A DNA stretch of 64,000 nucleotides from Saccharomonospora xinjiangensis XJ-54 (GTDB lineage Bacteria > Actinomycetota > Actinomycetes > Mycobacteriales > Pseudonocardiaceae), in NCBI RefSeq assembly GCF_000258175.1, contig NZ_JH636049.1, positions 644,982-708,981 of the forward strand, in the 5' to 3' direction. Made by a program: the position numbers and the translations under genes. The notes under the pieces are model-generated. The model was not told the origin of the DNA. It ran no database searches and saw only the letters and a list, made by a program, of their open reading frames with translations. Numbering within the stretch: the first letter of the stretch is position 1; each line of letters opens with the position of its first letter. Below are positions 1 through 20,162 of the stretch, in pieces.

Positions 1-3000
1 TTGCCCAGTTCGCACGCCTGCCAGTACAGGGCGGCCAGCGGCCCGGCCGCGTCGGAGTCGAGTGTGGCCGAAGGAAGCACCGGTGTGGGGTCGCTTGCCG
101 CGGTGACCTGTTCCGCGAGGTGCGCGGCCAGCACGGCGGGGTTCTCGAAGTCGAAGACCAACGTGGCGGGCAGCGGCAGACCGGTGGCGGTGGTGAGGTG
201 GTTGCGCAGTTCCATCGCGGACAGCGAGTCGAAACCCTGTTCAAGGAACGCGGTGTGGGGTTCCACCGCAGCGCCGGAGGTATGCCCCAGCGCGGTGGCC
301 GCGTGTGCTCGCACAAGGTCGAGCAGCGCGGACTCGCGGTCGGGACCGGACATCGCGGCCAAATCGTCGAGCAGCGAGGCACCGGCACTCGCCTCCGTGG
401 CCCTGGCGGCTCTGCGGGTGCGCACGAGCGCGGACAGCACCGGTGGCAGGCTGCCTGCCCGCGCCTGCTCAGCCAGCACCCCTCGGTCCACGCGCATCAG
501 CACCGGAACGGGGTCCTCACCACCGCACGCCGCCGTGAAGGCCGACAGCGCGTCGCCGGTCTCCCACGGGACGGCACCGCCACGGGTGATCCTGGCGCGA
601 TCCTTGTCGGCGAGCCTGCCCGTGATGCCGCCCGGCTCTTTCCACGGTGCCCACGCGAGCGCGGTGGCGGGGAGCCCGAGGTCGCGGCGGCGCCGCGCGA
701 GCGCGTCGAGTACCGCGTTGGCCGCGGCGTAGTTGCCCTGTCCAGGGCTTCCCACCGTCGCCCCCGCCGAGGAGAACATCACGAACGCGGTGAGGTCGAG
801 ACCCTCGGTGAGCTCGTGCAGGTTGAGCGCCCCATCCGCCTTGGCGCGCAGGACGGCGTCGAACTTCTCCGGGGTGAGCGAGTCGAGGAGTCCGTCATCC
901 ACCACGCCTGCGAGGTGCACCACGCCGCGTAGCGGGCGCGACGCGGGGATGCCGCCGAGCGCCCTGGCGAGAGCGGCCCGGTCGGCGACGTCGCAGGCCA
1001 CCCACGTGATCTCGGCCTCGGCAGGACCGGTGTCGTCGGCGGAGGCGTCGAAGGAGTCGGGGTCGCCGGTCGTCGCCGTTCGGGAGAGCAGGAGGAGGTG
1101 CCGGACGCCGTGCTCGGTGACCAGGTGCCGGATCAGCCTGCGGCCGAGTCCCCCGGTGGCCCCGGTGACCAGGACGGTTCCTTCGGGATCGAAGACTGTC
1201 GCCGCGCTCCCAGCGTCCGTGGCCGCCGCGGTGGCGGTGAGCAGACGCGGAACGGACACCTCCTCGCCCCGGACGCGGGACTGCGGTTCGGCACTCGCGC
1301 AGGCGTGCAGCAGCGCCGAGGGCGCCGCCGCGTCGTCGGTGTCGATCAGCACGAACCGGCCGGGGTGCTCCAGTTGCGCCGACCTGACAAGGCCGCCGAC
1401 AGCGGCGCAGGCCGGGTCGGTGCTCGCCTCACGAGTCACCAGCGCGAGACGCGACCCGGCGAATCTGGGCTCGGCGACCCACTCCCGCAGCAGGTTCAGC
1501 ACCCACGCCGTCGCCTCGCGCACGGCGGAACGCACCTCGCCCGCCCACGGGCCGCAGGGCACCACGACCACGTCCGGCACCGGTTCGGGCACCTCGGCGA
1601 GGCCGGAGCACGACGTCACGGCCACACCGGCCGATTCGAGGTGGACACCGATCTTGAGCTCGTCGGCACCGGCGACGGCCAGCCGGTCCGGCTGAGTGGT
1701 GCCGCCCGTGCCCACGGCCCGCCACGCGAGACGCAGCGCGGAGGCCGCTCGCTGCCTCGGCGGTTCGCCGAGTGTGATCGCCTCGGCGGCCAGCACCGGC
1801 GCTCCCGTCTCGTCCCACAGCTCGGCGGTCAGCGAGCGGCCGTCCATCGTGGACAGTCGCGCTCTGACCGTGCGCGCTCCGGTGGCCCACAGCGTGACAC
1901 CGCGCCAGGTCAGCGGCACCAGGTCGTCCAGGTCACCGCCGAGCGCGAGCACGACCGCATCGAGCAGGGCGGGATGGACACCGAAGCCCTCGACGGGGCA
2001 TTCGTCAGGAAGCCGGAACTCCGCGAAGGTGTCGCCGTCGCGCGTCCAGGCGCGTTCGGCACCGTCGAGGCCGGACTCCGTGGCGCCGGAAGGCGGCCAC
2101 TCGCCCTGCTCGGCCGGTGGCACCGGCCCCGCGGTGAGCACGCCCGTGGCGTGGTGGGTCCAGGGTGCGTCGTCGTCCCTGCGGCTGTGAATGCTTACCG
2201 GTCGCCGCCCGGATTCCTCCTCACCCACCCGAACCTGGATCGCCGTCCGGCCCTCCACCGCGCGCAACGGGAGGTCGGTGGTCAGCGACTCGATGCGGTC
2301 GCAGCCCACCTCCTGCCCCGCACGCAGAGCCAGCTCCGCGACGACCGAACCCTCGTGGTCGGCCAGCCAGGGCTGGGCCTGGGAGGACAGCTCCCCTGTC
2401 AGCACGGCGCCGTCGCCACCGGCCAGCACGACGGCGTTGCCGAGCAGCGGGTGTCCCGACGTCGAGGCAGGGGCGGCAGCGGTGTCGTGAAGCCAGTACC
2501 GCTGCCGCTGGAACGCGTAGGTGGGCAGGTCCACCCGCCGCGCTCGCGTACCGGCGAAGACCGACGGCCAGTGCGGGCCGGACCCGCCGTCGTGCAGGCG
2601 GGCGAGCGCGCCGAGCAGTGTGCGCACCTCGGGCCGTCCACGACGGCAGACCGGCAAAGCCTCCTCGGCGCCGCAGTCTCGGGCCATCGCGCTGAGCACG
2701 CCGTCCGGTCCCAGCTCCACGAACCGGGTCGTGCCGTTCTCCAGCAGCCAGCGCATCCCCTGCGCGAAGCGGACACCGTCCACGATGTGCTTGACCCAGT
2801 GCCCGGCGTCGAACGTCACGGGCTCACCAGCGAGGTTGGACACGACGGGGATCACCGGCTCGGCGTGGGTCACCGACTCCGCCACCGCGCGGAAGTCCTC
2901 CACCATTCCCGCCATCCGGGGCGAGTGGAACGCGTGGGACACGGTGAGCCGTTTGACCTTGTGTCCCTCGGCGCGCATCACCTCGGCGACGGCGATCACG

Positions 3001-6000
3001 GCGTCATCGTCGCCGGAGATCACCGTGGCCTCGGGACCGTTGACGGCGGCGACGGCGACCCGATCGCCCAGCAGCGGCAGCACGATCTCCTCCGCGGCGT
3101 TGATCGACACCATCGCCCCGCCGGTGGGCAGGCTCTGCATGAGGCGGCCCCGCGCGGCCACCAGCTTGGCGGCGTCGGGCAGGGTCAGCACCCCGGCGAC
3201 GTGCGCGGCGGCCAGCTCGCCGATGGAATGGCCGAGAACGTGGTCCGGCACGACGCCCCAGCTCTCGAACAGCCGGAACACCGCGACCTCGAAGGCGAAC
3301 AACCCGGCCTGGGTGTAGACGGTCTGGTCGATCAGCGCGTCCTCACCGGCACTGCCGAAAACGACCGCGCCGACCGGGTGGGCGGTGTGGCCGTCGAGTT
3401 CGGCGTCGAGAGCCTGGGTGGCGGCGTCGAAGGACCGCGCGAACACCGGGAACGTCTCGTGCAGCTCGGCGCCCATCCTCGCCCGCTGCGATCCCTGACC
3501 GGAAAACAGGAACGCGAGCGTGCCCGGTGTGGCGGTGCGCCCGGCGATCCGGCCTTCGGCGACCGCGTCCAGGCCCGCGAGCAGGGTCTCGCGATCACCG
3601 GCGAGGCTGGCCCGCACGGGGAAGTGGGTACGGGTGGTGGCCAGTGAGAGACCGATGTCGGCGCTGCGCAGGCCGGGGTGGCTCGCGACGTGCGCGCGAA
3701 GGCGCGCGGCCTGCGCTCGCAGCGCCTCGGCGTTCTTGGCGGACAGCGGCCACACGGCCACCTCGGCCACTTCGGCCGCTTCGGGCGCTTCGGCCGCCTC
3801 CGTCGCATCGGAGGTGTCGCGTGCGTCCGGTTCGGGGTCGGGTGCCTGCTCCAGCACCACATGGGCGTTGGTGCCGCTCACACCGAAGGACGAGACCGCA
3901 GCCCTGCGAGGCCGGTCGAGCTCAGGCCACTGCCTGGCCTCGGTCAGCAGCTCCACCGACCCTTCCGACCAGTCGATGTGCGGCGAGGGCTCGTCCACGT
4001 GCAGGGTCTTGGGCTGTATCCCGTGCCGCAGCGCCTGAACAGCCTTGATCACCCCGCCCACCCCTGCGGCGCCGAGCGTGTGGCCGATGTTGGATTTGAG
4101 GGAGCCCAGCGCCACCGGTTCCGTCCGGTCCCTGCCGTAGGTCGCGAGCAAAGCCTGCGCCTCGATCGGATCACCCAGGGTGGTGCCGGTGCCGTGAGCC
4201 TCGATCAGGTCGATCTCCTGCGGCGTCAACCGCGCGTTGGCCAGTGCCTGGCGGATCACCCGCTGCTGCGAGGGGCCGTTCGGTGCGGACAGCCCGTTGG
4301 ACGCCCCGTCGGAGTTGACGGCGGAGCCTCGCAGCACAGCCAGCACCCGGTTGCCGTCGCGCCGGGCGTCGGAAAGCCGCCGCACCGCGAGGACACCGAC
4401 GCCTTCGCCCCAGCTCGTGCCGTCAGCGGCCGCCGCGAACGACTTGCACCGCCCGTCGGCCGCCAGCCCGCGCTGGCGGCTGAACTCGATGAACGCCGAC
4501 GGCGTTGACATGATCGTCACACCACCGGCCAGCGCGAGGTCGCATTCCCCTGCCCGCAACGCCTGCGCCGCCAGATGCAGGGCGACGAGCGACGACGAAC
4601 ACGCCGTGTCCACCGTCAGGGTCGGACCCTCCAGCCCGAGTGTGTAGGCGACCCTGCCGGAGAGCACGCTCGCGGCGCTGCCGTTGCCCAGGTATCCCGC
4701 CAGCTCGGCCGGCACGACGCGCAGCCTGCTCGCGTAGTCGTTGGACACCACACCGGCGAAGACCCCGGTCCTGCTTCCGCGCAACGACGTCGGGTCGAGA
4801 CCGGCGCGTTCGATCGCCTCCCACGAGGTCTCCAGCAGCAGCCGCTGCTGCGGGTCCATCGCCAGTGCCTCGCGCGGCCCTATGCCGAAGAAGCCGCTGT
4901 CGAACTCCGCAGCGTCGAGCACGAACCCGCCGTGCCGCGTGTAGCTCGTCCCCACCTTCTCCGGGTCGGGGTCGTAGGAGCCCTCGACGTCCCAGCCGCG
5001 ATCGGCAGGGAACTCGGTGATCGCGTCGGTGCCGGTCGCCACCAGCCGCCACAGGTCCTCCGGCGAGTGCACACCGCCGGGATACCGGCAGCTCATGCCG
5101 ATGATCGCGATCGGTTCGTCGCTCGCGGTGGCCGAGGTGACAGCCACCTGCCGTTCCTCACCGGAGAGCACCGCCCGCAGATGCCGCGCGAGGACGGCCG
5201 GGGCGGGGTAGTCGAACACCAGCGTCGCCGGAAGCGCGATGTCGAGCGCCTGCCCCAGCAGATCGCGGAACTCCACCGCCGTCATCGAATCGAAGCCGAG
5301 TTCCTCGAAAGGACGGTCCTGGTCGATGTCCGACGGCGAGTCGTGGCCGAGCACGGTGGCGGCGCTGCGGCGAACGAGGTCCAGCAGCGTGCGTTCCCGA
5401 TCACCTTCGGGCAGACGGAACGCAGCGGGGGCGGCGCCCGCCATGTCCTTCGTGTCGGCTGTGTCGGCTGTGTCGGTTGTTGCGGTGGGCTCCGCCTCGG
5501 TCATGTCTGTCACCGCGTCGGCGCCGCGCGGCATCGGAGGGCCGGGCCAGAACCGCTTGCGCTGGAAGGCATAGGTCGGCAGATCCACGGCGCGGTGCGG
5601 TGAGCCGTCGAGCACCGTCCGCCAGTCCACGGCCACCCCGCAGGAGTGCAGCCTGCCGAGGGCCGCCAGCAGGGTGGCCGGTTCGTCGCGACCCCGGCGG
5701 CACGCGGGAGCCAGCACCGCCGGTTCCCCGTCGTCGAGGCAATCCTTGGCCATCGCGGTGAGCACGGCGTCCGGGCCCAGTTCGAGGAAGGTCCGCACCC
5801 CGTCGGCACGCAGCCTGCGCACGCCGTCGTGGAACCGCACGGCCTCGCGGACGTGGCGGACCCAGTGGTCGGCGGTGAACTCCGTGACGGGCTCACCGGT
5901 CAGGTTGGCCACCACCGGAATCCGGGGTGGACGGTGCGTGACACTCTCGGCCACGCGGCGGAACTCGCCGAGCATCGGCTCCATCAGCGTCGAGTGGAAG

Positions 6001-8258
6001 GCGTGGGAGACCGTGAGCCGCTTGACCTTCCTGCCCTGCTCCGACCACCGCTCGGTGAACGCGGCGACGTCGGCTTCCTCACCGGAGACCACGGTCGCGC
6101 GAGGACCGTTCAGCGCCGCGATCGACAACCGGTCGCCCAGCAGCGGCAGCACCTCCTCCTCGCTCGCCTGGACCGACGCCATGGCTCCGCCTGAGGGAAG
6201 GGCCTGCATGAGCCGTCCCCGCGCGGTCACCAGCCGCGCCGCGTCGGGCAGGGTGAGCACCCCGGCGACGTGTGCGGCGACCAGCTCGCCGATCGAGTGC
6301 CCCAGCAGGAACGCCGGACGCACCCCCCAGTGCTCCACCAGCCGGTACAGCGCGACCTCGAACGCGAACAGCGAGGCCTGGGTGTAGGCGGTGCTGTGCA
6401 CGAGGTCGGTACCGAGCACGGTGTCCAGCGGCCGGTCGAGGTGGCGGTCCAGCTCCGCCACCACGTCACCGAACGCGTCGGCGAACACCGGGAACTCCGC
6501 GGCGAGCCCGCGTCCCATGCCGGTGCGCTGGCAGCCCTGTCCCGAGAACAACACCGCCGTCGGCCCCGGACGCACCCTGCCGAGGACGACATTCGCGGCA
6601 GGGTCACCGGCGGCCAGCGCCGCGAGCCCGTCCCGAAGCTGGTCACGGGTCCGGCCGACGATCACGGCGCGGTGCTCGAAATGGGTCCGGGTCGTCGCGA
6701 GCGACCACGCGACGTCAGCAGCCGAGAAAACCTCGGGCACCGCCGCTTCGGCCTTCTCAGGCGCCTCGGCGGCCAGAGCGTCCACGGTCTCGGTCAGCAG
6801 CCGCCGCGCCTGTTCCCTCAGGGCGTCCGGGGTGCGCGCCGACACCAGCCACGGCACGGGGCCGCAAGCCTCGGCGGAGCTGGCGGCGGGGCCAGCCGGT
6901 GCGGGCGGAGCTTCCGCGTCGTTCTCCGGCGCCTGCTCCAGGATCACGTGGGCGTTGGTCCCGCTGATGCCGAATCCGGACACCCCTGCCCGCCTCGGCC
7001 GCCCGGTCTCCGGCCACGGCTGCGCACCGGTCAGCAGCTCCACCGACCCCGCCGACCAGTCGATGTGCGAGGAAGGCCGGTCCACGTGCAAAGTCTTCGG
7101 CAGCGTCGCGTGCCGCAACGCCTGCACGGTCTTGATCACGCCGCCGACCCCGGCCGCGGCCTGCGCGTGCCCGATGTTCGATTTGAGCGACCCCAGCCAC
7201 AGTGGGCGGTCGCGGTCCTGGCCGTAGGTCGCCAGCAGCGCGTGTGCCTCGATCGGATCGCCCAGCGAAGTGCCCGTCCCGTGCGCCTCGACGGCGTCCA
7301 CATCGGACGCCGAGAGCCGCGCGTCGGCGAGTGCCTGCCGGATCACGGCCTCCTGTGCGCGTCCGTTCGGGGCGGAGAGGCCGTTCGACGCGCCGTCGGA
7401 GTTGACCGCCGAGCCGCGCACCACCGCGAGCACCCTGTGCCCGTTGCGCCGCGCGTCGGACAGCCGCTCCACCAGCAGCACCCCCACGCCCTCGGCGAAC
7501 CCGGTGCCGTCGGCGCCCTCGGCGAACGCCTTGCAGCGGTAGTCGGGGGCCATGCCGCCCTGCTTCCGGAACGCCGCGAGCCCGTCGGGCATGCAGATCA
7601 CGGACACACCGCCGACGAGGCCGAGGGAGCATTCACCGGACCGCAGCGACCGCACGGCGAGGTGCAGGGCCACCAGCGAGGCGGAGCACGCCGTGTCCAC
7701 GGTGACGGCGGGGCCCTCGAAGCCGAAGGTGTAGGCCAGCCTGCCGGACATGATGCTGGCGCTGGTACTGGTGGCCAGGTAGCCGTCGCTGGTTTTCGAA
7801 CTGGTCAGCAGGCCGAGGTAGTCCTGACCGTGGCTGCCGACGAACACACCGGTGCGGGTGCCGCGCAGTGCTTTCGGCTCGATGCCTGCCCGTTCCAGCG
7901 CCTCCCAGGAGGTTTCCAGCAACTGCCGCTGTTGCGGGTCCATGGCCAGCGCCTCGCGCGGGCTGATGCCGAAGAAGTCCGCGTCGAACTCGCCCGCGTC
8001 GGGCAGGAATCCGCCGCTGCCCTGCTCGGGCCAGCCCCGGTCGGTGGGGAACTCCGAGATCGCGTCGGTGCCCGAGGCGACCAGGTGCCACAGATCCTCC
8101 GGTGACCGCACGCCACCGGGGAAGCGGCAGCTCATGCCGATGATCGCGATCGGTTCGCTCGCCGCGTCGGCGAGCCTCCGGTTGCGCGCGCGAAGGCGGT
8201 CGATCTCCCTGAGCGAGTCGCGCAGGGCTTCGACGACCTTCTCGGCGGGTGCGTTCAT
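1..8258 (-). CDS. Modular type I PKS, modules 7 and 8 (partial, runs off left edge)
   Basis: Last PKS protein in the line; 2,752 residues are visible and the frame is open to base 1. A coiled-coil N-terminal docking helix precedes module 7: KS (from about residue 37, DTACSAS), AT (about 570-760, GHSIGE and HAFHS, so malonyl) and ACP (GFDSM, about 990) with no reductive domain, leaving a keto group. Module 8: KS (about 1053, DTACSSS), AT (about 1590-1780, GHSIGE/HAFHS, malonyl), a degenerate DH (the HxxxGxxxxP loop is deleted and the DxxxQ/H motif reads DAVVL), KR (about 2360-2510, Lys-Ser-Tyr present, VDD motif, B-type) and ACP (GFDSL, about 2670). The final residues ([14 protein letters not shown]) resemble the linker into a C-terminal thioesterase, so this is probably the chain-releasing protein. 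Start ATG at 8258 has GGGAGG just upstream, 26 bases after the previous gene. Confidence 0.93.
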   Translation of the reverse strand, partial: MNAPAEKVVEALRDSLREIDRLRARNRRLADAASEPIAIIGMSCRFPGGVRSPEDLWHLVASGTDAISEFPTDRGWPEQGSGGFLPDAGEFDADFFGISPREALAMDPQQRQLLETSWEALERAGIEPKALRGTRTGVFVGSHGQDYLGLLTSSKTSDGYLATSTSASIMSGRLAYTFGFEGPAVTVDTACSASLVALHLAVRSLRSGECSLGLVGGVSVICMPDGLAAFRKQGGMAPDYRCKAFAEGADGTGFAEGVGVLLVERLSDARRNGHRVLAVVRGSAVNSDGASNGLSAPNGRAQEAVIRQALADARLSASDVDAVEAHGTGTSLGDPIEAHALLATYGQDRDRPLWLGSLKSNIGHAQAAAGVGGVIKTVQALRHATLPKTLHVDRPSSHIDWSAGSVELLTGAQPWPETGRPRRAGVSGFGISGTNAHVILEQAPENDAEAPPAPAGPAASSAEACGPVPWLVSARTPDALREQARRLLTETVDALAAEAPEKAEAAVPEVFSAADVAWSLATTRTHFEHRAVIVGRTRDQLRDGLAALAAGDPAANVVLGRVRPGPTAVLFSGQGCQRTGMGRGLAAEFPVFADAFGDVVAELDRHLDRPLDTVLGTDLVHSTAYTQASLFAFEVALYRLVEHWGVRPAFLLGHSIGELVAAHVAGVLTLPDAARLVTARGRLMQALPSGGAMASVQASEEEVLPLLGDRLSIAALNGPRATVVSGEEADVAAFTERWSEQGRKVKRLTVSHAFHSTLMEPMLGEFRRVAESVTHRPPRIPVVANLTGEPVTEFTADHWVRHVREAVRFHDGVRRLRADGVRTFLELGPDAVLTAMAKDCLDDGEPAVLAPACRRGRDEPATLLAALGRLHSCGVAVDWRTVLDGSPHRAVDLPTYAFQRKRFWPGPPMPRGADAVTDMTEAEPTATTDTADTADTKDMAGAAPAAFRLPEGDRERTLLDLVRRSAATVLGHDSPSDIDQDRPFEELGFDSMTAVEFRDLLGQALDIALPATLVFDYPAPAVLARHLRAVLSGEERQVAVTSATASDEPIAIIGMSCRYPGGVHSPEDLWRLVATGTDAITEFPADRGWDVEGSYDPDPEKVGTSYTRHGGFVLDAAEFDSGFFGIGPREALAMDPQQRLLLETSWEAIERAGLDPTSLRGSRTGVFAGVVSNDYASRLRVVPAELAGYLGNGSAASVLSGRVAYTLGLEGPTLTVDTACSSSLVALHLAAQALRAGECDLALAGGVTIMSTPSAFIEFSRQRGLAADGRCKSFAAAADGTSWGEGVGVLAVRRLSDARRDGNRVLAVLRGSAVNSDGASNGLSAPNGPSQQRVIRQALANARLTPQEIDLIEAHGTGTTLGDPIEAQALLATYGRDRTEPVALGSLKSNIGHTLGAAGVGGVIKAVQALRHGIQPKTLHVDEPSPHIDWSEGSVELLTEARQWPELDRPRRAAVSSFGVSGTNAHVVLEQAPDPEPDARDTSDATEAAEAPEAAEVAEVAVWPLSAKNAEALRAQAARLRAHVASHPGLRSADIGLSLATTRTHFPVRASLAGDRETLLAGLDAVAEGRIAGRTATPGTLAFLFSGQGSQRARMGAELHETFPVFARSFDAATQALDAELDGHTAHPVGAVVFGSAGEDALIDQTVYTQAGLFAFEVAVFRLFESWGVVPDHVLGHSIGELAAAHVAGVLTLPDAAKLVAARGRLMQSLPTGGAMVSINAAEEIVLPLLGDRVAVAAVNGPEATVISGDDDAVIAVAEVMRAEGHKVKRLTVSHAFHSPRMAGMVEDFRAVAESVTHAEPVIPVVSNLAGEPVTFDAGHWVKHIVDGVRFAQGMRWLLENGTTRFVELGPDGVLSAMARDCGAEEALPVCRRGRPEVRTLLGALARLHDGGSGPHWPSVFAGTRARRVDLPTYAFQRQRYWLHDTAAAPASTSGHPLLGNAVVLAGGDGAVLTGELSSQAQPWLADHEGSVVAELALRAGQEVGCDRIESLTTDLPLRAVEGRTAIQVRVGEEESGRRPVSIHSRRDDDAPWTHHATGVLTAGPVPPAEQGEWPPSGATESGLDGAERAWTRDGDTFAEFRLPDECPVEGFGVHPALLDAVVLALGGDLDDLVPLTWRGVTLWATGARTVRARLSTMDGRSLTAELWDETGAPVLAAEAITLGEPPRQRAASALRLAWRAVGTGGTTQPDRLAVAGADELKIGVHLESAGVAVTSCSGLAEVPEPVPDVVVVPCGPWAGEVRSAVREATAWVLNLLREWVAEPRFAGSRLALVTREASTDPACAAVGGLVRSAQLEHPGRFVLIDTDDAAAPSALLHACASAEPQSRVRGEEVSVPRLLTATAAATDAGSAATVFDPEGTVLVTGATGGLGRRLIRHLVTEHGVRHLLLLSRTATTGDPDSFDASADDTGPAEAEITWVACDVADRAALARALGGIPASRPLRGVVHLAGVVDDGLLDSLTPEKFDAVLRAKADGALNLHELTEGLDLTAFVMFSSAGATVGSPGQGNYAAANAVLDALARRRRDLGLPATALAWAPWKEPGGITGRLADKDRARITRGGAVPWETGDALSAFTAACGGEDPVPVLMRVDRGVLAEQARAGSLPPVLSALVRTRRAARATEASAGASLLDDLAAMSGPDRESALLDLVRAHAATALGHTSGAAVEPHTAFLEQGFDSLSAMELRNHLTTATGLPLPATLVFDFENPAVLAAHLAEQVTAASDPTPVLPSATLDSDAAGPLAALYWQACELG

Positions 8259-8284
8259 GGTGTCCTCCCGGAAGAAGCCTGTGG

Positions 8285-14833
<6,549 letters not shown>

Positions 14834-14861
14834 CCAGCTGCCCTTCAGCTCTTGCGGTGGT

Positions 14862-17800
14862 TCAGACACCGAGTTCACGGTCGATGAAGGCGAACATCTC
14901 GTCGTCGGTCGCGGAGTCGAGGCGCATGTCCGCGCCCTCGTCCCTCGGCCCGTTTCGTCGCGCCGCGAGCGCTTCGAGGCGGCGCGCCACACGCTCGCTG
15001 CCCGCGTCGTCCAGCTCTGCGAGGCGCGCCTCGATCCGGTCGAGTTCGGCCAGGATCGTGTCGGTCCCGCTCCGCTCCTCGCCGAAGAAGGAGTCGAGGT
15101 GCGCGGCCAGCGCCACGGGTGTCGGGTGGTCGAAGACCAGGGTGGCCCTCAGCCTCAGGCCGGTCGCGGTGCTCAGCCTGTTGCGCAGCTCGACGGCGGT
15201 CAGCGAGTCGAAACCCAGCTCCTTGAGCGCCGCCTCCGGCAGGATGGCGTCGCTGCTGTCGTGCCCGAGCACGGTCGCGGCGTGCGTGCGGACCAGCGCC
15301 AGAAGCCGCCTGAGCCGTTCGGGACCCGGCACGGTGGCCAGGTCCTCCGCCACGGCGGACGATCCGGCATTCGCCGACGTGCTCGCCGGCATGCTGACGA
15401 GGCCGCGCAGCAGCGCGGGAAGCGTGTCGGACACCGCCTGCTCGCGCAGCGAACGCGGGTCGAGGTGCACTGGCACCAGCACCGGTTCGGCCGAGCCGAG
15501 CCCGGCGTCGAACAGAGCGAGCGCGTCGTCGGTGGCCATGGCTTCCGAACCGCTGCGCGCCATCCTCGCGACATCGCTGCCGGACAGCCCCTTGGTCAGC
15601 CCACTGCGTTCAGCCCAGAGTCCCCACGCGAGGGAGACGCCCGCGAGTCCACGGGCCCTGCGGTGTGCGGCGAGCGCGTCGAGCCAGGCGTTGGCCGCCG
15701 CGTAGTTGCCCTGTCCCGGTGCGCCGAACGTGGTGGCGCCCGAGGAGAACAGCACGAACGCCGCGAGATCTTGCCCCGCGGTGAGTTCGTCCAGCACGCG
15801 AGCACCGTCCACTTTGGGCCGCAGCACCCTGTCGATCCGATCGGCGTCGAGCGAGTCCACGGTGGCGTCGTCGAGTACCCCTGCCGTGTGCACGACGCCG
15901 GTCAGCGGATGCCGGGCCGGGATCGAGTCGAGCAGCAGGGCGACCGACTCCCGGTCGGCCACGTCGCACACCACGGGCAGGATCTCGGCGGGAAGGCCGT
16001 CGGTCACCGGGTCGGCGGCGCCGCTGCGGCTGGCCAGCACGATCCTGCGCACGCCGTGCGCGGTCACCAGGTGGCGGGCGACGAGCCCGGCCAGTGTGCC
16101 GGAGCCACCCGTGATCAAGACGGTGCCTTCGGGATCGAACACCGGCTCGCCAGCCTCGTTCGCGACCGCCCTGACCAGTCTCGGGGCGTAGTACTCGCCG
16201 TCGCGGACGGCGTACTGCGGTTCGGAGCCGTCCGGCAGCGGCGCACCCGGCCGATCCACATCGATCAGCACGAAGCGGCCGGGGTGCTCGGACTGTGCGC
16301 TGCGCACGAGCCCCCACACCGCCGCCTGGTCGGGGTTGGCAGGCGCTCGCTCCTCGCCGACGGCGACGGCGCCCGTGGTGACGAGTGCGAGCCGCTCGGG
16401 GCGGTCGTCGGCCAGCCAGGACCGGAGCACGGTCACGACCTCGGTCAGCGTCTCGCGCAGTTCCCCGGTGTCGGGACAGGGGAGCGCCACCAGGTCGGTG
16501 CTCTTGCCTGCGGTGGCCTCGGTGACCGGTTCCCAGTCCGGCCGGAACAGCGAGTTGCGGAACCGGGCCGAGCCGAGCCCATCGCCGCTCACCGGTCGCA
16601 GCACCAGCGACTCGACGGTGAGCACGGGCTCGCCGGACTCGTCGTAGGCAGCGAGGGACAGTGTGTCGGGGCCCGACGAGGACACCCGCACCCGTAGCGC
16701 TCGCGCCCCGGTGCGATGCACGCTCACCCCGCGCCAGCTGAACGGCAGTCGCGCGCCGTCGTCCTCGCGGTCGAGCACCGGATCGGCCGGGTGCAGGGCG
16801 GAGTCCAGCAGTGCGGGATGGACGCCGTAACCGGCGGGGTCCGCGTCGTCGGGAAGGCGCACGTCGGCGATCACCGCATCGCCGTCCAGCCACGCCCGCC
16901 GCAACCCCCGGAAGAGCGGTCCGTAGGCGATCCCGGCTTCGTCCAGCCTGACGTAGATCTCGCCGATGTCGAGTTCGGTGCCGTCCTGCGGCCCTGCCAC
17001 GACGTCGTCCCGCACCGGTGTCGCGGCGGCGAGCGTGCCGGTGGCGTGCCGGGTCCACGGCTCCCCTTCGAGCCGGGATCGCACGCTCAGCGGCCTCGAC
17101 CCCGCGTCGTCCGGCGCGCCGACTTCCACCTGCACCTGCACGATCGCCTCGCCGGGCAGCACGAGCGGCGCTTCGAGTGTTAACTCCTCAACCCTGCCGA
17201 GTCCGGCCTCCTCCCCCGCCCTGACGGCGAGGTCGAGGAACGCGGTGCCCGGCAGGATCACCGTGTCCAGCACCGTGTGCTGCGCCAGCCACGGGTGAGT
17301 GCGCACGGACAGCGCACCGGTCAGCAGGAAGCCGTCCGTTCCCGGCAGCGGCACGGCAGCACCGGCAAGGGGGTGACCGGTCGGCGACAGGCCGACGGAG
17401 GCGACGTCACCGGCCTGGCCCTGCGCCTTCTCCGGCCAGAACCTCCTGTGCTGGAAGGCGTAGGTCGGCAGCTCCACCACCGTCGCGGAGTCGCCGAACA
17501 CCGCTGTCCATTCGGGACGCACACCCGCCGCGCAGACCTCACCGAGGGAGAGCAGGAACCGGGTGAGCCCGCCCTCGCCCCTGCGCAGCGTGCCGACGGC
17601 GACGGCGTCCTCGTCGATCTCCTGCACGGCCATCGCCAGCACCGGATGCGGGCTGATCTCCACGAAGATCCCGAATCCGCGTTCCGCGAGCGCGGCCACA
17701 GCGGGTTCGAAACCGACGGTCTCGCGCAGGTTCGTGTACCAGTAGCCGGCGTCGAGCCTCGTCGTGTCGAGCCAGTCGCCGGTGACCGTCGAGAAGAACG

Positions 17801-20162
17801 GAATCGTGGTCTCCACCGGTGCCAGGTCGGCCAGCACCGCCACCAGCCGGTCGCGGATCTGTGCGACCTGCGCCGAATGCGAGGCGTAGTCCACGGAGAT
17901 CCGCTTGGCCGCCACGCCGTCACGGCGGCACTCGGCGAGGAACTCGTCGAGCGCGGCGGGCTCTCCCGAAACCACCACCGAGGCGGGGCTGTTCGTCGCG
18001 GCGACGGAGATCCGTCCTTCCCAGCGCGCGATCCGCGCGCGGACATCGCCTGCCGTCGCGACGACCAGCGCCATCCCGCCCTTGCCGGACAGTTCCTCGG
18101 CGATCAGGCGGGACCGCAGGGCCACCACGCGGGCCGCGTCCGGCAGCGAAAGGGCGCCCGCGACACAAGCAGCCGCGATCTCGCCCTGCGAGTGGCCGAT
18201 CACGGCGGCGGGTTCGACACCGTACGAGCGCCACAGCCGCGCCAGCGACACGAGAACCGCGAACAGCACCGGCTGGACCACGTCCACACGGTCGAGGCTG
18301 GGCGCGCCCGGCTCGCCACGCAGCACGTCGATCACCGAGAAGTCCAGGTACTCGTCGAGGGCGCGCGAGCACTCGGCAAGCCGGTCGGCGAACACCGGTG
18401 CCTCCCGCACCAGCTCCGAGGCCATCCCGGGCCACTGCGAACCCTGGCCGGGGAAGACGAACACCACCCTGTCGTCGGCGGCCACCGTCCCTCGCACGAC
18501 GTTCGCGCCGGGTTCGCCCTCGGCAAGCGACCGCAGCCCGGCGATCAGCTCGGCGCGGTCGGCTCCCACCACGACCGCGCGGTGCTCCAGCGCGGTCCTC
18601 GCCGTCGCGAGGGAGAAACCGATGTCGGCGGTACGCGTTTCCGGTTTATCCTCCACATGGGACACGAGCTTTCCGGCCTGCGCCCGAAGTGCCTCGGCTG
18701 TCTTGCCGGAGAGCAGCCACGGGACGGGTCCTTCTCCGGTTTCCGCGGGCACAGCGGGCTCGGTGGTCTCGTCCCGCTCCCGCGCGGGAGCCTGTTCGAG
18801 GATCACGTGGGCGTTGGTGCCGCTGATGCCGAACGAGGACACCCCGGCTCGCCGGGGCCTGTCGAGGTCCGGCCACTCCCTCGCCTCGGTGAGCAGCTCC
18901 ACCTCGCCGAGGTCCCAGTCAACGTGCGGCGACGGCTCATCGACGTGCAGCGACGACGGCAGCACGCCGTGGCGCAGTGACTCCACCATCTTGATCACTC
19001 CGGCGACCCCGGCCGCCGCCTGCGTGTGCGCGATGTTCGACTTCACCGAGCCGAGCCACAGTGGCCGCTCGCGGCGCGCGCCGTAGGTGGCGAGCAGCGC
19101 GTGTGCCTCGATCGGATCGCCGAGCGTGGTGCCGGTTCCGTGTGCCTCGACGACATCGACCTCGGAAGGCTCCAGCCGGGCGTTCGCGAGTGCCTGGCGA
19201 ATCACGTTCTCCTGCGAGGGACCGTTCGGTGCGGAGAATCCGCTGCTGGCGCCGTCGGAGTTGACGGCGGAGCCGCGCACCACCGCGAGCACGGGATGAC
19301 CGAGTTCACGCGCCGCCGAGAGTTTCTCCACCAGCAGCACGCCGACTCCCTCGGCGAGAGTGAAACCGTCGGCGGCCGCGGCGAAGGGTTTGCACCGGCC
19401 GTCGCGGGCGAGGCCGCGTTGCCTGCTGAAGGTCACGAACGGGTCCGGCATCGACATCACCGTGACTCCGCCGGCCAGCGCCAGTGCGCATTCGCCTGAG
19501 CGCAGAGCCTTGGCCGCGAGGTGCAGTGCCACCAGCGACGAGGAGCACGCGGTGTCCACGGTGAGCGCGGGGCCTTCAAGCCCGAGGGTGTAGGCCACGC
19601 GGCCGGAGACCAGGCTGCCTCCCGTGCTCATCGACAGCGTGCCGTCCCGCCCCCGCGGGGTGTCGGCCAGCGCGGCCCCATAGTCCATGCTGCTGATTCC
19701 GGCGAACACCCCGGTGCGGGAGCCCCGCAGCGACACGGGGTCGATGCCCGCGCGTTCGACGGCCTCCCACGAGGTCTCCAGCAGCAGGCGCTGTTGCGGG
19801 TCCATCGCCAGCGCCTCACGCGGTGAGATGCCGAAGAACCCGGGATCGAACTCGCTTGCCTCGTGCAGGAACCCGCCCTCGCGGACGTAGGTGGTGCCGG
19901 GGTGGTCGGGGTCGGGGTGGAAGAGCGCTTCGATGTCCCAGCCCCGGTCGGCAGGGAACGCGGACACGCCGTCGCCGCCGGTCAGCACGAGCCGCCAGAG
20001 GTCGCCGGGGGACGCGACGCCACCGGGGAACCGGCACGCCATCCCCACGATCGCGATCGGTTCGTGGTCGGCGTCCTCGCGTTCCCGTAGCCGTGCCCTG
20101 GTCTCGCGAGCGTCGTTGATGGCTCGTTTGAGGTACTCGCGGAGCTTGGTCTCCTCGGTCAC
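14862..20162 (-). CDS. Modular type I PKS, module 5: KS-AT-DH-KR-ACP
   Basis: 1,766-residue single module. An N-terminal docking helix ([15 protein letters not shown]) precedes KS (from about residue 33, DTACSSS, HGTGT, NIAHT), AT (about 545-850; GHSQGE and VDYASHS, methylmalonyl type), DH ([22 protein letters not shown]), KR (about 1340-1500; LDD motif, FSSGAT Ser, GQGNYAAAN Tyr, B-type) and ACP (LGFDSL, about 1645). The C-terminus ends in an acidic docking tail ([14 protein letters not shown]). Expected product of the step is a 2-methyl-2-enoyl thioester. The GTG start overlaps the stop of the module 4 gene (GTGA), implying translational coupling. The DH has Asp in place of Gly in the HxxxGxxxxP motif, but the catalytic His and the DxxxH Asp remain, so I read it as active. 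Confidence 0.95.
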   Translation of the reverse strand: MTEETKLREYLKRAINDARETRARLREREDADHEPIAIVGMACRFPGGVASPGDLWRLVLTGGDGVSAFPADRGWDIEALFHPDPDHPGTTYVREGGFLHEASEFDPGFFGISPREALAMDPQQRLLLETSWEAVERAGIDPVSLRGSRTGVFAGISSMDYGAALADTPRGRDGTLSMSTGGSLVSGRVAYTLGLEGPALTVDTACSSSLVALHLAAKALRSGECALALAGGVTVMSMPDPFVTFSRQRGLARDGRCKPFAAAADGFTLAEGVGVLLVEKLSAARELGHPVLAVVRGSAVNSDGASSGFSAPNGPSQENVIRQALANARLEPSEVDVVEAHGTGTTLGDPIEAHALLATYGARRERPLWLGSVKSNIAHTQAAAGVAGVIKMVESLRHGVLPSSLHVDEPSPHVDWDLGEVELLTEAREWPDLDRPRRAGVSSFGISGTNAHVILEQAPARERDETTEPAVPAETGEGPVPWLLSGKTAEALRAQAGKLVSHVEDKPETRTADIGFSLATARTALEHRAVVVGADRAELIAGLRSLAEGEPGANVVRGTVAADDRVVFVFPGQGSQWPGMASELVREAPVFADRLAECSRALDEYLDFSVIDVLRGEPGAPSLDRVDVVQPVLFAVLVSLARLWRSYGVEPAAVIGHSQGEIAAACVAGALSLPDAARVVALRSRLIAEELSGKGGMALVVATAGDVRARIARWEGRISVAATNSPASVVVSGEPAALDEFLAECRRDGVAAKRISVDYASHSAQVAQIRDRLVAVLADLAPVETTIPFFSTVTGDWLDTTRLDAGYWYTNLRETVGFEPAVAALAERGFGIFVEISPHPVLAMAVQEIDEDAVAVGTLRRGEGGLTRFLLSLGEVCAAGVRPEWTAVFGDSATVVELPTYAFQHRRFWPEKAQGQAGDVASVGLSPTGHPLAGAAVPLPGTDGFLLTGALSVRTHPWLAQHTVLDTVILPGTAFLDLAVRAGEEAGLGRVEELTLEAPLVLPGEAIVQVQVEVGAPDDAGSRPLSVRSRLEGEPWTRHATGTLAAATPVRDDVVAGPQDGTELDIGEIYVRLDEAGIAYGPLFRGLRRAWLDGDAVIADVRLPDDADPAGYGVHPALLDSALHPADPVLDREDDGARLPFSWRGVSVHRTGARALRVRVSSSGPDTLSLAAYDESGEPVLTVESLVLRPVSGDGLGSARFRNSLFRPDWEPVTEATAGKSTDLVALPCPDTGELRETLTEVVTVLRSWLADDRPERLALVTTGAVAVGEERAPANPDQAAVWGLVRSAQSEHPGRFVLIDVDRPGAPLPDGSEPQYAVRDGEYYAPRLVRAVANEAGEPVFDPEGTVLITGGSGTLAGLVARHLVTAHGVRRIVLASRSGAADPVTDGLPAEILPVVCDVADRESVALLLDSIPARHPLTGVVHTAGVLDDATVDSLDADRIDRVLRPKVDGARVLDELTAGQDLAAFVLFSSGATTFGAPGQGNYAAANAWLDALAAHRRARGLAGVSLAWGLWAERSGLTKGLSGSDVARMARSGSEAMATDDALALFDAGLGSAEPVLVPVHLDPRSLREQAVSDTLPALLRGLVSMPASTSANAGSSAVAEDLATVPGPERLRRLLALVRTHAATVLGHDSSDAILPEAALKELGFDSLTAVELRNRLSTATGLRLRATLVFDHPTPVALAAHLDSFFGEERSGTDTILAELDRIEARLAELDDAGSERVARRLEALAARRNGPRDEGADMRLDSATDDEMFAFIDRELGV

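Noticed and set aside
3755..3810. Repetitive Glu/Ala codons in the KS-AT linker of module 8, and Thr-Ala-Asp repeats near 5450-5490 before the module 7 ACP
   Set aside because: Low-complexity flexible linkers are ordinary in modular PKSs.
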